In this document: piece after piece, positions 47,821 through 58,750 of the stretch
Layout of the letters: each line of letters starts with the position of its first letter
Position numbering within the stretch: position 1 is the stretch's first letter
NCBI GenBank assembly: GCA_027257055.1
Contig: JAPVLO010000055.1
Location: 8,579,501-8,643,500, forward strand
Length of the DNA stretch: 64,000 bases
DNA from: Cephalopachus bancanus
Taxonomy: Eukaryota > Chordata > Mammalia > Primates > Tarsiidae
Reading direction: 5' to 3'
The notes under the pieces: model-generated
The model's database searches: none
What the model was told of the DNA's origin: nothing
The model's input: the letters and a program-made list of their open reading frames with translations, nothing else
Translations under genes and position numbers: made by a program

Positions 47821-48195
47821 CCATGCATTGTTTTGTCTATTTTTTATAGTCCTTGAACGTTTTCTTTTCCCAGACAACAGTGCTAAAGTGCAAGCAGAAG
47901 TGGGATGTTTGCCATCAAAGAGTCTTTCATAGCAATGGTATTTAGTCTGAATAAAAAGATAATTTCACTACAAGTGCATATGAGGCAGGTATCAACTTGG
48001 ACCACTCTCCATCAAGGCTGATTTTTAAAGTGTTTTTTTTTTTTACAAGAATTGTATGTATTTATTTATTACAACATGTTGTTTAGAAATATGTATACAT
48101 TGTGAAGTGGCTAAATTAAACCAATCAGCATATGCATTACTTAACATAATTATCATTTTGGTTGTTGTTGTGAGAACATTTAAAATCTGCTTTTT

Positions 48196-49095
48196 AATAA
48201 TTGCCATTCTGACTGGAGTTAGGTGATATCTCAGTGTGGTTTTGATTTGCATCTCCCTGATGATTAGTGAGGTTGAGCATTTCTTCATGTGTTTGTTGGC
48301 TGCTCGAATGTCTTCTTTTGTGAAGTGTCTGTTCATATCTTTTGCCCATTTTATAATGGGGTTGTTTGTTTTCTTCTTTTCAGTACGTTTCAGTTCCTTG
48401 TAGATCCAGGATGTTAAGCCTTTGTCAGACCTAGAGTTGGCAAATACTTTTTCCCAGTCTGCAGGCTGTCTCCCTGCTCTCTTGATGGTTTCTTTGGCCT
48501 TGCAGAAGCTTGTCAGTTAAATAAGGTCCCATTTGTCTATCTTCCATATGACCCTGCAATCCCCCTACTGGGAATATACCCTGAAGAACACAAATCACTC
48601 TATAAAAAAGATACCTGCACACGTATGTTTATTGCAGCGTTGTTCACAATAGCAAGAACCTGGAAACAACCATGCTGCCCATCAAAAGAGGACTGGATTA
48701 AAAAAATGTGGTACATATACATGATGGAATACTACGCAGCCATAAAAAAAACACAAAATCATGAATTTCGCAGCAACCTGGATGGAACTAGAGTCTATAA
48801 TACTGAGTGACCTCTCACAGAAACAAAGAACAGAATATCACATGTTCTCACTCATATAATGGACCTTGAACATCCAATATAATACTATAAGAAAATGACT
48901 GACGGTACTGGGAAATTATGGGTGGGGAGGGGGATGGGATTAACAGTAGCAAATATCTGTCTGGGACTGGGAAAACACCTCTTATCAACAGGGTGCCTGA
49001 ATGAAACGTAATTGTACACCTAACCCTTAACTGTACCCCACAAAACCATAATAAAAAATACTGATTAATTATAAAAAAATTAAAAATAAAAAAAT
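48196..49095 (+). mobile_element. Twin-primed L1 with 14-bp TSD
   Basis: 48196-48541 is L1 ORF2 in antisense (CCATTCTGACTGGAGTTAGG, GATCCAGGATGTTAAGCC, CCCAGTCTGCAGGCTGTC). From ~48542 it is sense: TATGACCCTGCAATCCCCC, ATGGAATACTACGCAGCCAT, CATGTTCTCACTCATA, ending in AATAAAAAATAC...A-rich tail. AAAATCTGCTTTTT is duplicated at 48182-48195 and 49096-49109, an exact TSD around the whole composite. This shows that inversion and insertion were one event. Confidence 0.95.
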
Positions 49096-49110
49096 AAAAT
49101 CTGCTTTTTG

Positions 49111-49415
49111 GGCCGGGAGTGGTGGCTCACGCCTGTAATCCCAGCACTTTGGGTGACCAAGGTGAGAGTATTGCCTGAACTCACAGGTTCGAGACTAGCC
49201 TGGGCAACTTGATGAGACCTCGTCTCTACAATACACCCCCCCCCAAAATAAGTTATCCTGACATGGTAGCACGCACCTGTAGTTTCAGCTACTTGAAAGG
49301 CTGAGGCAGAAGGATCGCCTGAGCCCAGCAAGTCAAGGCTGTAGTGGCCTTGAGCGTGCTACTGCACTCCAGCCTGGGTGACAGAGTAAGACTCTGACTC
49401 AAAAAAGAAAAAAAA
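49111..49415 (+). mobile_element. Alu abutting the L1 TSD
   Basis: GGCCGGGAGTGGTGGCTCACGCC start, CTACAATACACCCCCCCC in the linker, AAAAAAGAAAAAAAAGC tail. It starts one base after the right TSD of the twin-primed L1, so the two insertions used the same or an adjoining nick site. Confidence 0.95.
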
Positions 49416-49699
49416 GCAAAAAAACTTTATATCATATCCTCTAGATATATACTTCAGGCTGGGATTGCTGGATTGTATGATAATTCTATTTTTAATATTT
49501 TGAGGAACTTCTAGATTGTTTTCGATAGTGGTTATATTAATCTGCATTCCTTCTAACAGTGTGCAAGGGTTATCTTTTCTCCACATTCTAGCCAAAAGTT
49601 TATATATTATATTTTTGATAATAGGCATTCTCATAGGTGTGAGATAATATTTCATTTTGGTTTCAATTTGCATTTATCTGATGATTAATGATAAGGCTG

Positions 49700-49741
49700 C
49701 TCTCTTATGAGCTGGAACCACTCTCTTATGAGCTGGGACCA
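49700..49741 (+). repeat. 21-bp tandem duplication
   Basis: CTCTCTTATGAGCTGGAACC plus A is followed directly by the same 21 bp with one A-to-G change. Short local duplication at the end of the old L1. Confidence 0.95.
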
Positions 49742-50979
49742 CTTATGTTTACTAATGTAAATTTGCATTTGGACCTAAGATGATTCTCCTTTTGTTAGCA
49801 AATTCAAGTCATGATGGGAGGTGGGGGTCTGATGAGGAGAAAAAAAGTCTATATTACCATTTCCTAGGTTTGTGTTAGAAATAAGAGAGAGAGTACCAAG
49901 CATAAATGCTATGATTTCCCATGTTGGCGATCTTGCAACTTTGAGGGGTTTTGCTTAAAATAATTAAGCTTATCAATGCTTGTCTTTCTATCACCGCCCA
50001 CATGTGTCTTCCCAATCCACAATCTCCTTGTACCCTATTCACCCTCTGCATCATGTTGAGTAAAAGCATACATTATAAATTAAGCTGTGATTTTTAGAAA
50101 ATGTAAGAAATCTGCATCTGTACTATTTTTGAAATTTTAATTACAAACAAAAGTATGAGAAAAACACTGTGTAGTATGATTTTCATTTTAAAAGTCTCAA
50201 AACAGCAAGTGTATTTGGGAGAGTGAAGCCATCTATTACAGAGTTATGGGGGGATGGCCTCAGGTGTCTGTATAACTGCTCACCTGGAAGAGACTTGTTG
50301 AAAATCATTGTGGGGAAAAGAGGAAACATAGTTCACCAAACAAAAGGATTTTATGAAGGGAGATAGTCAACTTGAAAAAAATGAGCCTGCATAGTAGTTG
50401 TACTTTCTCATGAGACTGTTGAACATGGGACAAAAATAAACGTGAATGTGAATATGTTGTATTATATGACTTGTCTTGAGAAATGCAGCTGTCAAACCAA
50501 GCATTTGGCTAGGAATCTTGAGAATAGCATTAGTGTCGCCGGACCCCAGTGGAAATCTTAGAGCATCAAACTCTTTCTTCAAAATCTGTCTTCACCCTGG
50601 AAATGCACTGGCTCTTCAGCTCATTAGGATCCATCCCACTAAAGACTCTCATAATTGCCTGAGCCTCCGCTGAGAAATTTTGCAGCTATCATCAATGTGT
50701 GTAATTCACAATACATATTTTCTCTACTGTCACAGTAAAAAGGGCCTGGATGCAAGCACTTTCAAGTGCTTTCCAGATGTCATCTCAGCCTTCTGAGAGC
50801 CTAGGAAGCATCAGGTGGCCAGCTGTAATTGAGTAGGCAGGCCCTGAAGATGGAATTGAGGCAAGTGTTGACCAAGAGCTCAACTTGGATTCAATTACTC
50901 TATCTGAAGGAAGATCAAAGGAACTTAACCCACCACTGGAAAGGAGACCAGGCACACACTAGGAATCAGGGAATATAAA
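49742..50979. other. No recognised repeat; possibly conserved noncoding
   Basis: Unassigned. 50470-50830 has balanced composition and a few CpGs (GTGTCGCCGGACC) and could be conserved noncoding sequence, but there is no direct evidence. The frames are short and carry no motifs. Confidence 0.4.
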
Positions 50980-51046
50980 TTCATTCATTCATCCATCCAT
51001 CCATCCATCCATCCATCCATCCATCCATCCATCCATTCACTTATTC
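50980..51046 (+). repeat. (CATC)n/(ATCC)n microsatellite
   Basis: ATTC units, then about 12 perfect ATCC repeats, then ATTC again. The text after it, GAGCACCTACTGGGCACTATG, is L2-like, so the array likely grew from an L2 tail (antisense ATGAATG repeats). Confidence 0.95.
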
Positions 51047-52004
51047 ATTCAGAGCACCTACTGGGCACTATGAACTAAGCTGTCCATGGATGTTTTAGGG
51101 AAAGACTAGATCAAATGCTCCTGGAGACTTTCTCACAATTTTCTTGTGTGCTACAGTCTTCATGGCTATCTTCTATTAGGTAGATGAGAAAATTGAGGCT
51201 TCAAGTCATTTCAGTAGGCTGGTTTGCTATAACTTATGCAGTATTCTCAAGATTTGGAATATTCTGAGAGGTAAAACATTATTTGACTTTTTGCTACTTT
51301 TGTGTTTCCAACTTGAAGGAAAGGCATCTTTCAAAAAGGACAGTAAAACTTCATATAATACAGAGTTCCCACAACTGTTTTGTGACTGCAATTCAGTACA
51401 TATGCTATAGTACTTGTTTTAAATTCAGGAATCATTCAGGTTCCTTAAGACAGCTGCTTGCTAGACCAAATTCTTAAATTTTCATGATGCTTCTTTTCAT
51501 TCCTTAAGAAAAGATGTGAGTTGTTTCTGTAGGCAGCGGCTCACTGATTGGAGAGGGCCCTTGTGTAACAGGAAAGACTGTAGTCTTAACTCATCAAATG
51601 TTTTGTATGGTGCAGAAGTCAGCGTGTAGAAAGTTTGCATCTGGGAAGGAGTAACTCTAAGTTCACATTATTTCTTTGCAGTTGACTGTCTTGAAAGAAA
51701 GTTTCTTCTTGTGCTTCTCAGCCTTGACTGTGGGTCATGGTAGACACTGACAATGATTATAGTCATTTACAAGGGAAGGAGGTGACTTCTCTGGCAGAGG
51801 CCACTTGCTGGGGGCTCCTGCTATCTCTGGCCTGGACAGCCTCTTTATTGCTCTGGTGACTGGGATGTTGACCATCTGAAATCTATTTGAATGATACTGA
51901 GTACTAGGTGAGAAGTTCTGGCTATGTCCTTCTTAAGGGTTTCCACATGAAAAACAAAGCAATAGGACATATTCGCTTACTGAGTAATTTACATTAAATT
52001 TCTT
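51047..52004. other. Mostly unassigned; L2/MIR debris
   Basis: 51050-51210 carries L2/MIR-like text (GAGCACCTACTGGGC, GTAGATGAGAAAATTGAGGC). The rest has no recognised feature. Confidence 0.45.
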
Positions 52005-52280
52005 TAGCTTATTTCAGCTAACATTTATTAAGTATGTAGCAGGTGTTAGATTTCATTCAAGGTGCTAAGGTCATAAAGACAGATAATACCCAGACTTTGT
52101 TTTCAAGAGGGTTGCAGTGAAATAGCAGAGACTGACAGAGAAAGACAAATGCAATCATGGCTCCATGATGGAGCTACATGTGTGATACAATCAAGAACAT
52201 AGAAGAGAGTGAGCAATGAAGAAACTGCTATTTGGAGAAGGTTGTATCATGAGGTATGGGGCAGATTTTCTGTTTCTGAA
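52005..52280 (+). repeat. L2 LINE fragment
   Basis: AACATTTATTAAGTATGTAGCAGG, GGTGCTAAGGTCATAAAGACAG, AGGGTTGCAGTGAAATAGCAG: L2-like body text, sense. Confidence 0.55.
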
Positions 52281-52353
52281 AAAAAAGGCTGGCCTGGATC
52301 TAAAGGGGTCTCCCATGGATACGTGCTGGATAATTCTGGAATTGAGAGGACAT

Positions 52354-52651
52354 CTTTTTTTTGAGTTGGAGTTTCACCTCACTCTTTGTCACGCAAACTG
52401 GAGTACAGTGGCTTGCTCACGGCCACCACAGCCTCGACCTGCTGGGCTCAAGCGATCCTTCTGCCTTAGCCTTCCAAGTAGCTGGAACTACAGATGCACG
52501 CCACCATGCATAGCTAGTTTTTGTGATTTATTGTAGAGACGAGGTCTCACCAAGTCATTCAGGCTGGTCTCGAACCCCTGGGCTCAGGCAATCCTCTCAC
52601 ATCAGCCTCCCAAAGTGCTGGGATTACAGACTGAGCCACTGTGCCTGGCCA
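52354..52651 (-). mobile_element. Alu, full length, antisense
   Basis: Poly-T then GAGTTGGAGTTTCACCTCAC, TGATTTATTGTAGAGACGAGG between arms, ends CACTGTGCCTGGCC. Near-identical TSD AGAGGACAT (52345-52353) / AGAGAACAT (52652-52660). Confidence 0.95.
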
Positions 52652-52689
52652 AGAGAACATTTTTAATCCATTTCTATCATGACTTGAGT

Positions 52690-52900
52690 CTAGGTATTAA
52701 TTCAGTAAACACTGGGCATGTATTAGGTATCGGGCTCTGTTAGGCATTGATAAGATACACGTCCTGCTATCAAGGGATCCATGATTTCACAGGAGAGGCA
52801 GGTAATAAACAACTATGGTGCAGTGTGTAGTTAAATGCTCTGATTGTTATGTTCAAGGAGGGGCTTCCTTAGAGAAGCTGCTAAATCTGAGTGGGCCACA
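52690..52900 (+). repeat. L2 LINE fragment
   Basis: GGGCATGTATTAGGTATCGGGC, TTAGGCATTGATAAGATACACG, GCAGGTAATAAACAAC: sense L2 body, probably continuous with 52005-52280 before the Alu. Confidence 0.55.
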
Positions 52901-53289
52901 CTTAACTGGTGTGTGACAACAGGACATCTGTCTATCTTTTCTTCTAACCCTGGTAAGGTGGTTAACAATAGCAAGCTGAATTACAGGTAGGCATCTCCTT
53001 TTCAAGCCTTCCAATGTAAGGAAGGATCATTGCAACATTTACCAAGCAGTCACTGCTGATTAGCACTCATCACTCAAGTGATGAGCCTTGTAGTGTATAC
53101 TCTTTCCTCAACAGAAACTGGGCTCTAGAATCATGTGCCTGTGCATGCTGCTGTTTCACGGCTATCTCTGCGTCCTATCAGACCACACCTTCCTAAGGAC
53201 CAGGACCGTTTCGTAACACTTGACTCGTTGTCTATTCACAGACTTGTCATCTATACTTGGTTTTCACTTATTTTTTCACTATTTCAATT

Positions 53290-53440
53290 GGTCAGTTATA
53301 CTTGTCAATGCCCACCATATGCCAGACACTGGGTTAAATGCTAAGGGCACACTGGTGCTGCAGTATTCTGCTTTCATGGAGTTGCCAATCCAATGGACAA
53401 GACAAGCAATTCAATAAGCAGTTAGAATATAGCATGTTGA
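53290..53440 (+). repeat. L2 LINE fragment
   Basis: CCACCATATGCCAGACACTGGGTTAAATGC, TTTCATGGAGTTGCCAATCC, ACAAGCAATTCAATAAGC: L2-like. Confidence 0.6.
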
Positions 53441-54358
53441 CTGAAAAATGCACTTTAAGACTAAAAAATGTTTTCTCCTTCTTCAAGATATTTTATCACA
53501 TTTGTGAATTCTAGCAAAGTAATTAGAACAAATAATAAATTATGTAACGTCACAATTAATGAATTGTGCATTTAAAAGCTGACTTCTCTGCAGTATCCCA
53601 AATATACATAATGGTGGAATTTGGCTTCAATAATAGTTCAAATAAATTTGCTGGAAATGCAATTACATCCCTTCTTCTGCTACCCTATCTCATAATGTCC
53701 ATGCGATTGGTAGCATTCATAGTTAAATATACAACTGTGCTATGCATGGGGTAAGATTGGCTCTACTCAGAAAAGGCTGAGAAGATGGGAATCAGTCTTG
53801 TGCAGTCTCAGAAACAGAAACTCCAGGTCTTGGGGTGCAGAGTAGGCATAGGTAATGAGGCTAGACAAAATTTTAAATTTTGGAATCATGGGGAACATGT
53901 AAGGATTTATGACATAGGTATACTGCATGAAGGTGAGACTTGGGCTTCCCCCCACCCCCGGAAGTGAGCATGGTACCCAGTGGGTGGTTTTGCATCCCTT
54001 TTCCTTATCCTCCCCTGTCCCTCCTTTAGCAATGGTCATTGTCTACAGTTCCTTCTCATTCTTGTGCCTATGTGTGCCCAGTGTTTAGTACCCACTTGTC
54101 AGACAAATTCTTGATGAGGAGCTGGGAACCAGTGAAGAAAAAAAATATACAAGCAGGAACTGTTGGGTGTCAGTGTCTCCCAGGTTAATTCTCCAGAACC
54201 TCTTTCCTTAGTGCTAGTTTATGACACCCTGTACCTGTTGAGACTGTGCCCGCAGCACCTAAATGGAATGCCAACTTTCTGGTAGTGACTGTGTATTTAC
54301 TATGTTCTAATACCTGAGCAAAAATCACAAGGACTGGAAAGATGGTATGTATATTAAG
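53441..54358. other. No recognised feature
   Basis: Unassigned. Contains CCCCCCACCCCCGG at about 53948. No exon or RNA gene. Confidence 0.5.
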
Positions 54359-54367
54359 AAATTCCAG

Positions 54368-54665
54368 GCTGGGTGCAGTAGCTCAGTCTGTAATCCCAGC
54401 ACTTTGGGAGGCCGAGGCGAGAGGATTGCCTGAGCCTGGGGGTTCGAGACCAGCCTGGGCAACTTGGTGAGATCTCATCTCTACAAAAAGAAATCACAAA
54501 ACTAGCTGGGCATGGTGGCATGAGTCTGTAGTTCCAGCTACTTGGAAGGCTGAGGCAGAAGGATTGCCTGACCCCAGCAGGTCGAGGCTGCAGTGGCCGT
54601 GAGCATGCCACTGCACTCCAACCTGGGTGACAAAGAGTGACACTCCAACTCAAAAAAAAAAAAAA
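54368..54665 (+). mobile_element. Alu, full length
   Basis: GCTGGGTGCAGTAGCTCAGTC start, AAAAAGAAATCACAAAACTAGC linker, A tail. Exact TSD AAATTCCAG at 54359-54367 and 54666-54674. Confidence 0.96.
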
Positions 54666-54674
54666 AAATTCCAG

Positions 54675-55119
54675 CTTGCTGTTATCAAAAATATGGTCCA
54701 CTCATTAAGTCAGGAAAATACGTTATTTTTTTTAAAGACCCATTATGTCAATTGCTAATTGCTGTATCTGAAAATTCTTCTTTTCAATATTTATCATTTC
54801 AAAATTCATAGCTTTGATAATGGGTAATCAATATTACACTGCAAAAGATTTGAAAAACAGAAACACAATACTGTCCCCACCCCCGGCCCGCATCTCATTT
54901 TTTCTTTTCTTTTTTTCTATTTCTGGGCATTTTCTATTTTTCAGTAAGGGCAGTTGCATTTCAAAGTATGTGTCAGGAAAGCCTTCGGCCCACATGGTCT
55001 TTTGCATTTGTGTTAAAGCCTTGCTTGTATTTTTCTGCAGTTTCTAAATAGGAACCGTTTGCTCAAATCTTATTCACCTTCCTAGAAATAAAATATGAAA
55101 GTGGTGAGAGCTCAGTGCT
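54675..55119. other. No recognised repeat
   Basis: Start of a ~2.8 kb repeat-poor region. Contains CCCCACCCCCGGCCCGC at about 54877. No exon seen. Confidence 0.45.
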
Positions 55120-55440
55120 CTCTGCTATCCAATGCAAATGTATGCAAATTTCTTCATATTAGAATCATTGTCTAGTTGTCATCCTCGCACGGGGCACATC
55201 AAAGCCATATGACCTGATTTTTGCACCTGCTGTTTAATTAAATTTACAAGGCAGACACACTCCCCACTCCCGGTGATATACAAATCCGTTTTTACAACCA
55301 CAGCTTCTAATTTACAAGGTAGTTGACTGCTGAGTTTCACCATCAATAGCTGCCCAACTGCTCTTTGTTATACTGAAGATTAAAAAAGGAAAAAATGGCG
55401 ATCATTTGGGCAGATGGATTAACAGAAAATATTAAAAGTA
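55120..55440. promoter_or_regulatory. Candidate conserved enhancer-like sequence
   Basis: Two perfect octamer motifs ATGCAAAT at 55132-55139 and 55142-55149, spaced 10 bp start to start. A homeodomain-type TTTAATTAAATTT is at about 55222-55234, and CATATGACCT and AAAATGGCG are nearby. Low repeat content on both sides fits a developmental CNE. This rests on motif reading only; no conservation data are available. Confidence 0.35.
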
Positions 55441-55464
55441 ATTTCACTCTTCCGGCCAACTCCC

Positions 55465-55570
55465 GTTTTTTTAAAGCTTTATTGAGGTATAAGTGATATA
55501 TACCAAATTGCACACACTTAATGTATACATTTGGATGAGTTGGGACATATGTATAACCCCATGATATTTT
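55465..55570 (-). repeat. Old L1 3' UTR scrap, antisense
   Basis: AGCTTTATTGAGGTATAAGTGATAT, CACACTTAATGTATACATTTGG, GACATATGTATAACCCCATG match the common antisense L1M text. Confidence 0.7.
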
Positions 55571-56290
55571 TATTGTAAAAATGCAATGGAAGATATGAAT
55601 CGGGGTACTTAGCACTAGTGGAAATAGAATTTTTTCTTGCATTGATTTTCCCTAATTTTTGTGAAGGCTCAAAACCCCAAGCTTTTCTGCAATTTGATGC
55701 TTCAAGATATTTAGTGTTTGGGGGAATAAGAAGTAGTCCATGATAGAGCAAGGCCAGGGTAGTCTGAGGAAAGATCAGAGTTGATAATAATAAGCTGTAG
55801 GTGTTTTCCGAAAGATATGTATTGCATGAGAATAAGGTACTTTGAAATTCTCCCTCCATTTCCATCCACAAGTCTTTAAATTGTTGATATCTCTACAAAA
55901 TGGTGAACGAAAAGGCTAGAGCCTGATTCTTACGGTTTTACCTTAGGTTATTCTTTTTTCTTGGGCCGACATTGTGTTCTTCTCCTTGATATACGCCGAT
56001 GCACAGACGTGTGGATTTGATCTGCCTGCGAGACGACTCAGAAGAAAAGCCTAAAGAAATATTTTAAGAGACGGTTAGAGAGGGTGAAAATCTCTTTGTC
56101 TTTCTCCGCTAATTCACCCAGTTTAAGGATCTAAGTGGAAGAACAGTGCCTTTTCAGTTACTGTAGGTAAAATAATTTAATACAAGTAATAATTTGTGTA
56201 TTTTCACCCACACTAGCTGAAATCTTGAAGACACACACAAAAACGTAATTTTTATGAAATAAAGCCTCCTTTTGATAAAGGAACGGGAAC
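55571..56290. other. No recognised repeat
   Basis: Repeat-poor. 55985-56050 carries several CpGs (ATACGCCGATGCACAGACGTG, GCGAGACGAC). Possibly conserved noncoding. No splice-flanked exon recognised. Confidence 0.4.
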
Positions 56291-56300
56291 TTCTGAGAGC

Positions 56301-56320
56301 CCACCAATAGGTGGCGCCAC
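56301..56320 (+). promoter_or_regulatory. Candidate CTCF site
   Basis: CCAATAGGTGGC at 56304-56315 matches the CTCF core CCASYAGRKGGC at 11 of 12 positions and continues GCC, preserving a CpG. It lies in a repeat-poor region. Confidence 0.45.
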
Positions 56321-57518
56321 ACATTCACTGAACCAAATAACACCGCAGACGAGTTTGGAACAAGTCACATAAATTAAAGCCTTGAGCTGCAACTAACTGT
56401 GAGACATATGGGTTGAGTCCCAGGCCTGCCCAAGAATAACTTTGAAGAAAATTTTGTTTTCTGGCAATACAGATGCTAACACACCACAGAACCTTTAAAA
56501 AGAATAAATATGTAGATGGTTCATAGCTTTCAGAATAATTTAACCTTCCCCCCCAAGTTAAGATAGCATCACAAGCATAAAATAAAATAAGCACTGTTTT
56601 TCTGCTTTGGGGAAAAAAAGACAACATGGTGGCTGTGATGCTCTCAAGAACTATTAGTTTTTATCTACTGACATTTTATTATATCACCCCCAAATATAGA
56701 GGGGGGACAGTGACTTTATCTTGATATGAGCCAACTTTGATGAATAAATAATAGTCAAACAAGTAATTCTATGCAGGAAAGTGTCATGGCCTAAAATTAG
56801 AATTGCCTGAATTTGCTTCTTTGTTCTGTGGTATGACCTGCATGTATCAAAGCATTCCTACTTAAGAACCGCACATACTTACAAAATTCTCTGTTGTCTC
56901 ATGAAAGAGCTGAATTGTCACACTAGAATAAGTGGTGAACAGTTTCTGAAAAACAGGATTTACAAAGCTATTAATTCAAACTAAACATTGAAGCTATATC
57001 TTAAAGATTTAGCATCTAAAGTATAGTTAAACCTGCAAACCTTAAAACTTAGGTTTTCTTTTTTAAAATGACTATTTACAGAAGTCTTGGAATCAAAGTG
57101 CATTTGCTGGTTGTGGTGTTGGTTGAAGTTACTCTTGACAAATGAACCTGCTCAGCCGAGGACAGACACCTAAGGAAATGAAAGCAAAATGCACGGAGTG
57201 GTGTGTGAAAGGAACATGACTGATACAAATTTCAGACCCTGTTGACTAATGCAGCACTTCTGCCATGGGAAGGCTGCTAGAAAGGACTTAGTATAAAATA
57301 AGCTCTTAAACGTGTTTCTTTCTTGCCTTAGAAAGGAGGGAAGGGCAGAAACATTGATTTTTATTTATTCATAGAGCCAAGAGGATTGGTACATTTTGCT
57401 TCCCTGAAATTGTGCCCAACAGCAGGACAGACTGTATCAGACTATCTCTAATAGGTTTTAGTGTATAAACAAATAGTGTTCCGGCAAAGAAAACATGTGC
57501 ACATACTATTGTAGTTGG

Positions 57519-57520
<2 letters not shown>
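56321..57520. other. No recognised repeat
   Basis: Repeat-poor sequence with no exon or RNA gene recognised. A C run at 56548 and a G run at 56701 are noted only. Confidence 0.45.

Positions 57521-57521
<1 letters not shown>

Positions 57522-57564
<43 letters not shown>
57522..57564. repeat. (TG)n dinucleotide microsatellite
   Basis: About 21 uninterrupted TG units. Likely polymorphic. Confidence 0.98.
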
Positions 57565-57566
<2 letters not shown>

Positions 57567-57959
57567 CCCAATGTCTTCTGAAATTCAAAAGGAAAAATGA
57601 AAACCAAAGTTGGGGCTTACTCTGTGCTTGGTTTGATGAAGTATGTATATATATATGTTTTTTTTGAGGAAAAGATAAACAAATATTTTACCTGAATTCC
57701 AGAGCAGTGATTACTGCTATAAGCCACTTGTAATGATTAGATTTTGATTGCCTATAAAACACGACATTAGATTTTATATCTCTTGTGACCAGCACAGAGC
57801 CTGAAACATTCTCAAGAATCATTGAAATGTTCGCTGTTGCTGCTATTTTATTTTATTTATTATACTTTGACCAAACAAATGATGTGATTTCTATATGCTG
57901 ATCTCTAGTGAGTGTTTGAAAAGATACCGACAGGTTCTTTTATTTCTAATGGAGCTAAT
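57565..57959. other. No recognised feature
   Basis: AT-rich. Short (TA)n at about 57645. Leads into the mariner remnant. Confidence 0.5.
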
Positions 57960-57979
57960 GCCTTAATTATAGAGAGAGA

Positions 57980-58750
57980 GACTTACATGAGGGAGGTACC
58001 CCCCAAAATCCCGAAATTTATTTATAAAAAATTGTGTATTTATCTTACATGTTTAAACTTCAGTTACCTTCCAAGTACTCTCCATTTGATGCAATACCTC
58101 TATTGAGATACTTTTTCCACTGCTCAAAAGTTTTTGAACTCATCCATTTTAATGCCTTTTAGTGCTTCTGCTGTTTTTTGTTTTACCTCTTCCACATTGG
58201 CACAATGTTTCCCCTTGGGGATTTTTTCATAGGGGAAACACACACCAAAAAAGGGTGCTTGGGGCAAGATCAGGTGAATAGGGAGGGTGGGGCATGGGGG
58301 TAATCCCACTCTTGATCAAAAACTGCTGATAGCTAGGTGTTGTAGCACACGCCTGTAGTTCCAGCAACTTGGAAGGCTGAGGTGGAAGGATCGCCTGAGC
58401 CCGGTAGGTTGAACCTGCCATGGCCATGAGTGTGCCACTGCACTCCAGCCTGGGTGACAGAGTGAAACTCCAATTCCAAGAATAAAAAACAACAACAACA
58501 ACAAAAAAAAAACTGCTGAACACTCAGTGGTGTGGGCAGGGCAGGATCACTTGTAAATCATCCATCATGAAATGTAAGCATATTGAAAGAATCCCCCCAA
58601 AAAATTGATTGAAGCCCAACACAGCCTCTCACAACAACGCTAGCTGATGCCGATGAGTTCCTAGAATGCTTACCTATCAGGGAACCTGTAGTACAAGGGG
58701 TCTGCTCTTCAAAAGACAATTCCAGGGTTTCGGGGGACCTCTTCATACAT
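57980..58750 (-). pseudogene. Mariner (Tc1/mariner) transposase remnant, antisense
   Basis: Minus-strand translation gives HPPYSPDLAPS at about 58280-58250, the signature around the third catalytic Asp of mariner transposases. It is followed, after frameshifts, by a VEEVKQKTAEALKGIKMDEFKNF segment (58201-58124) and EQWKKYL-like text. Upstream pieces at 58746-58558 are degraded. The left edge GAGGGAGGTACCCCCC may be the terminal repeat. Stops and frameshifts rule out activity. A half-Alu sits inside at 58330-58507. Confidence 0.85.
58330..58507 (+). mobile_element. Half Alu (right arm), 5'-truncated
   Basis: Starts TAGCTAGGTGTTGTAGCAC, contains AAGGATCGCCTGAGCCCG, ends in an AACAACAAC-rich tail. 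The exact 12-bp TSD AAAAACTGCTGA lies at 58318-58329 and 58508-58519, so it is a genuine truncated insertion rather than a deletion remnant. Confidence 0.96.

Larger units (their letters stand above)
48025..49690 (-). mobile_element. Old L1MA/B-type L1, antisense, interrupted
   Basis: 3' UTR at 48025-48195: GTTGTTTAGAAATATGTATACATTGTGAAG, GTGAGAACATTTAAAATCTGC. ORF2 end resumes at about 49425: GATATATACTTCAGGCTGGGATTGCTGG, GTGCAAGGGTTATCTTTTCTCCAC, GGTTTCAATTTGCATTTATCTGATG. In the minus-strand frame ending here MQIETKMKYYLTPMRMP is recognisable L1 ORF2. The coordinates span a twin-primed L1 and an Alu. Confidence 0.85.

Noticed and set aside
50980..51046. CRISPR-like array
   Set aside because: Plain tetranucleotide microsatellite in a mammalian genome; no spacers.
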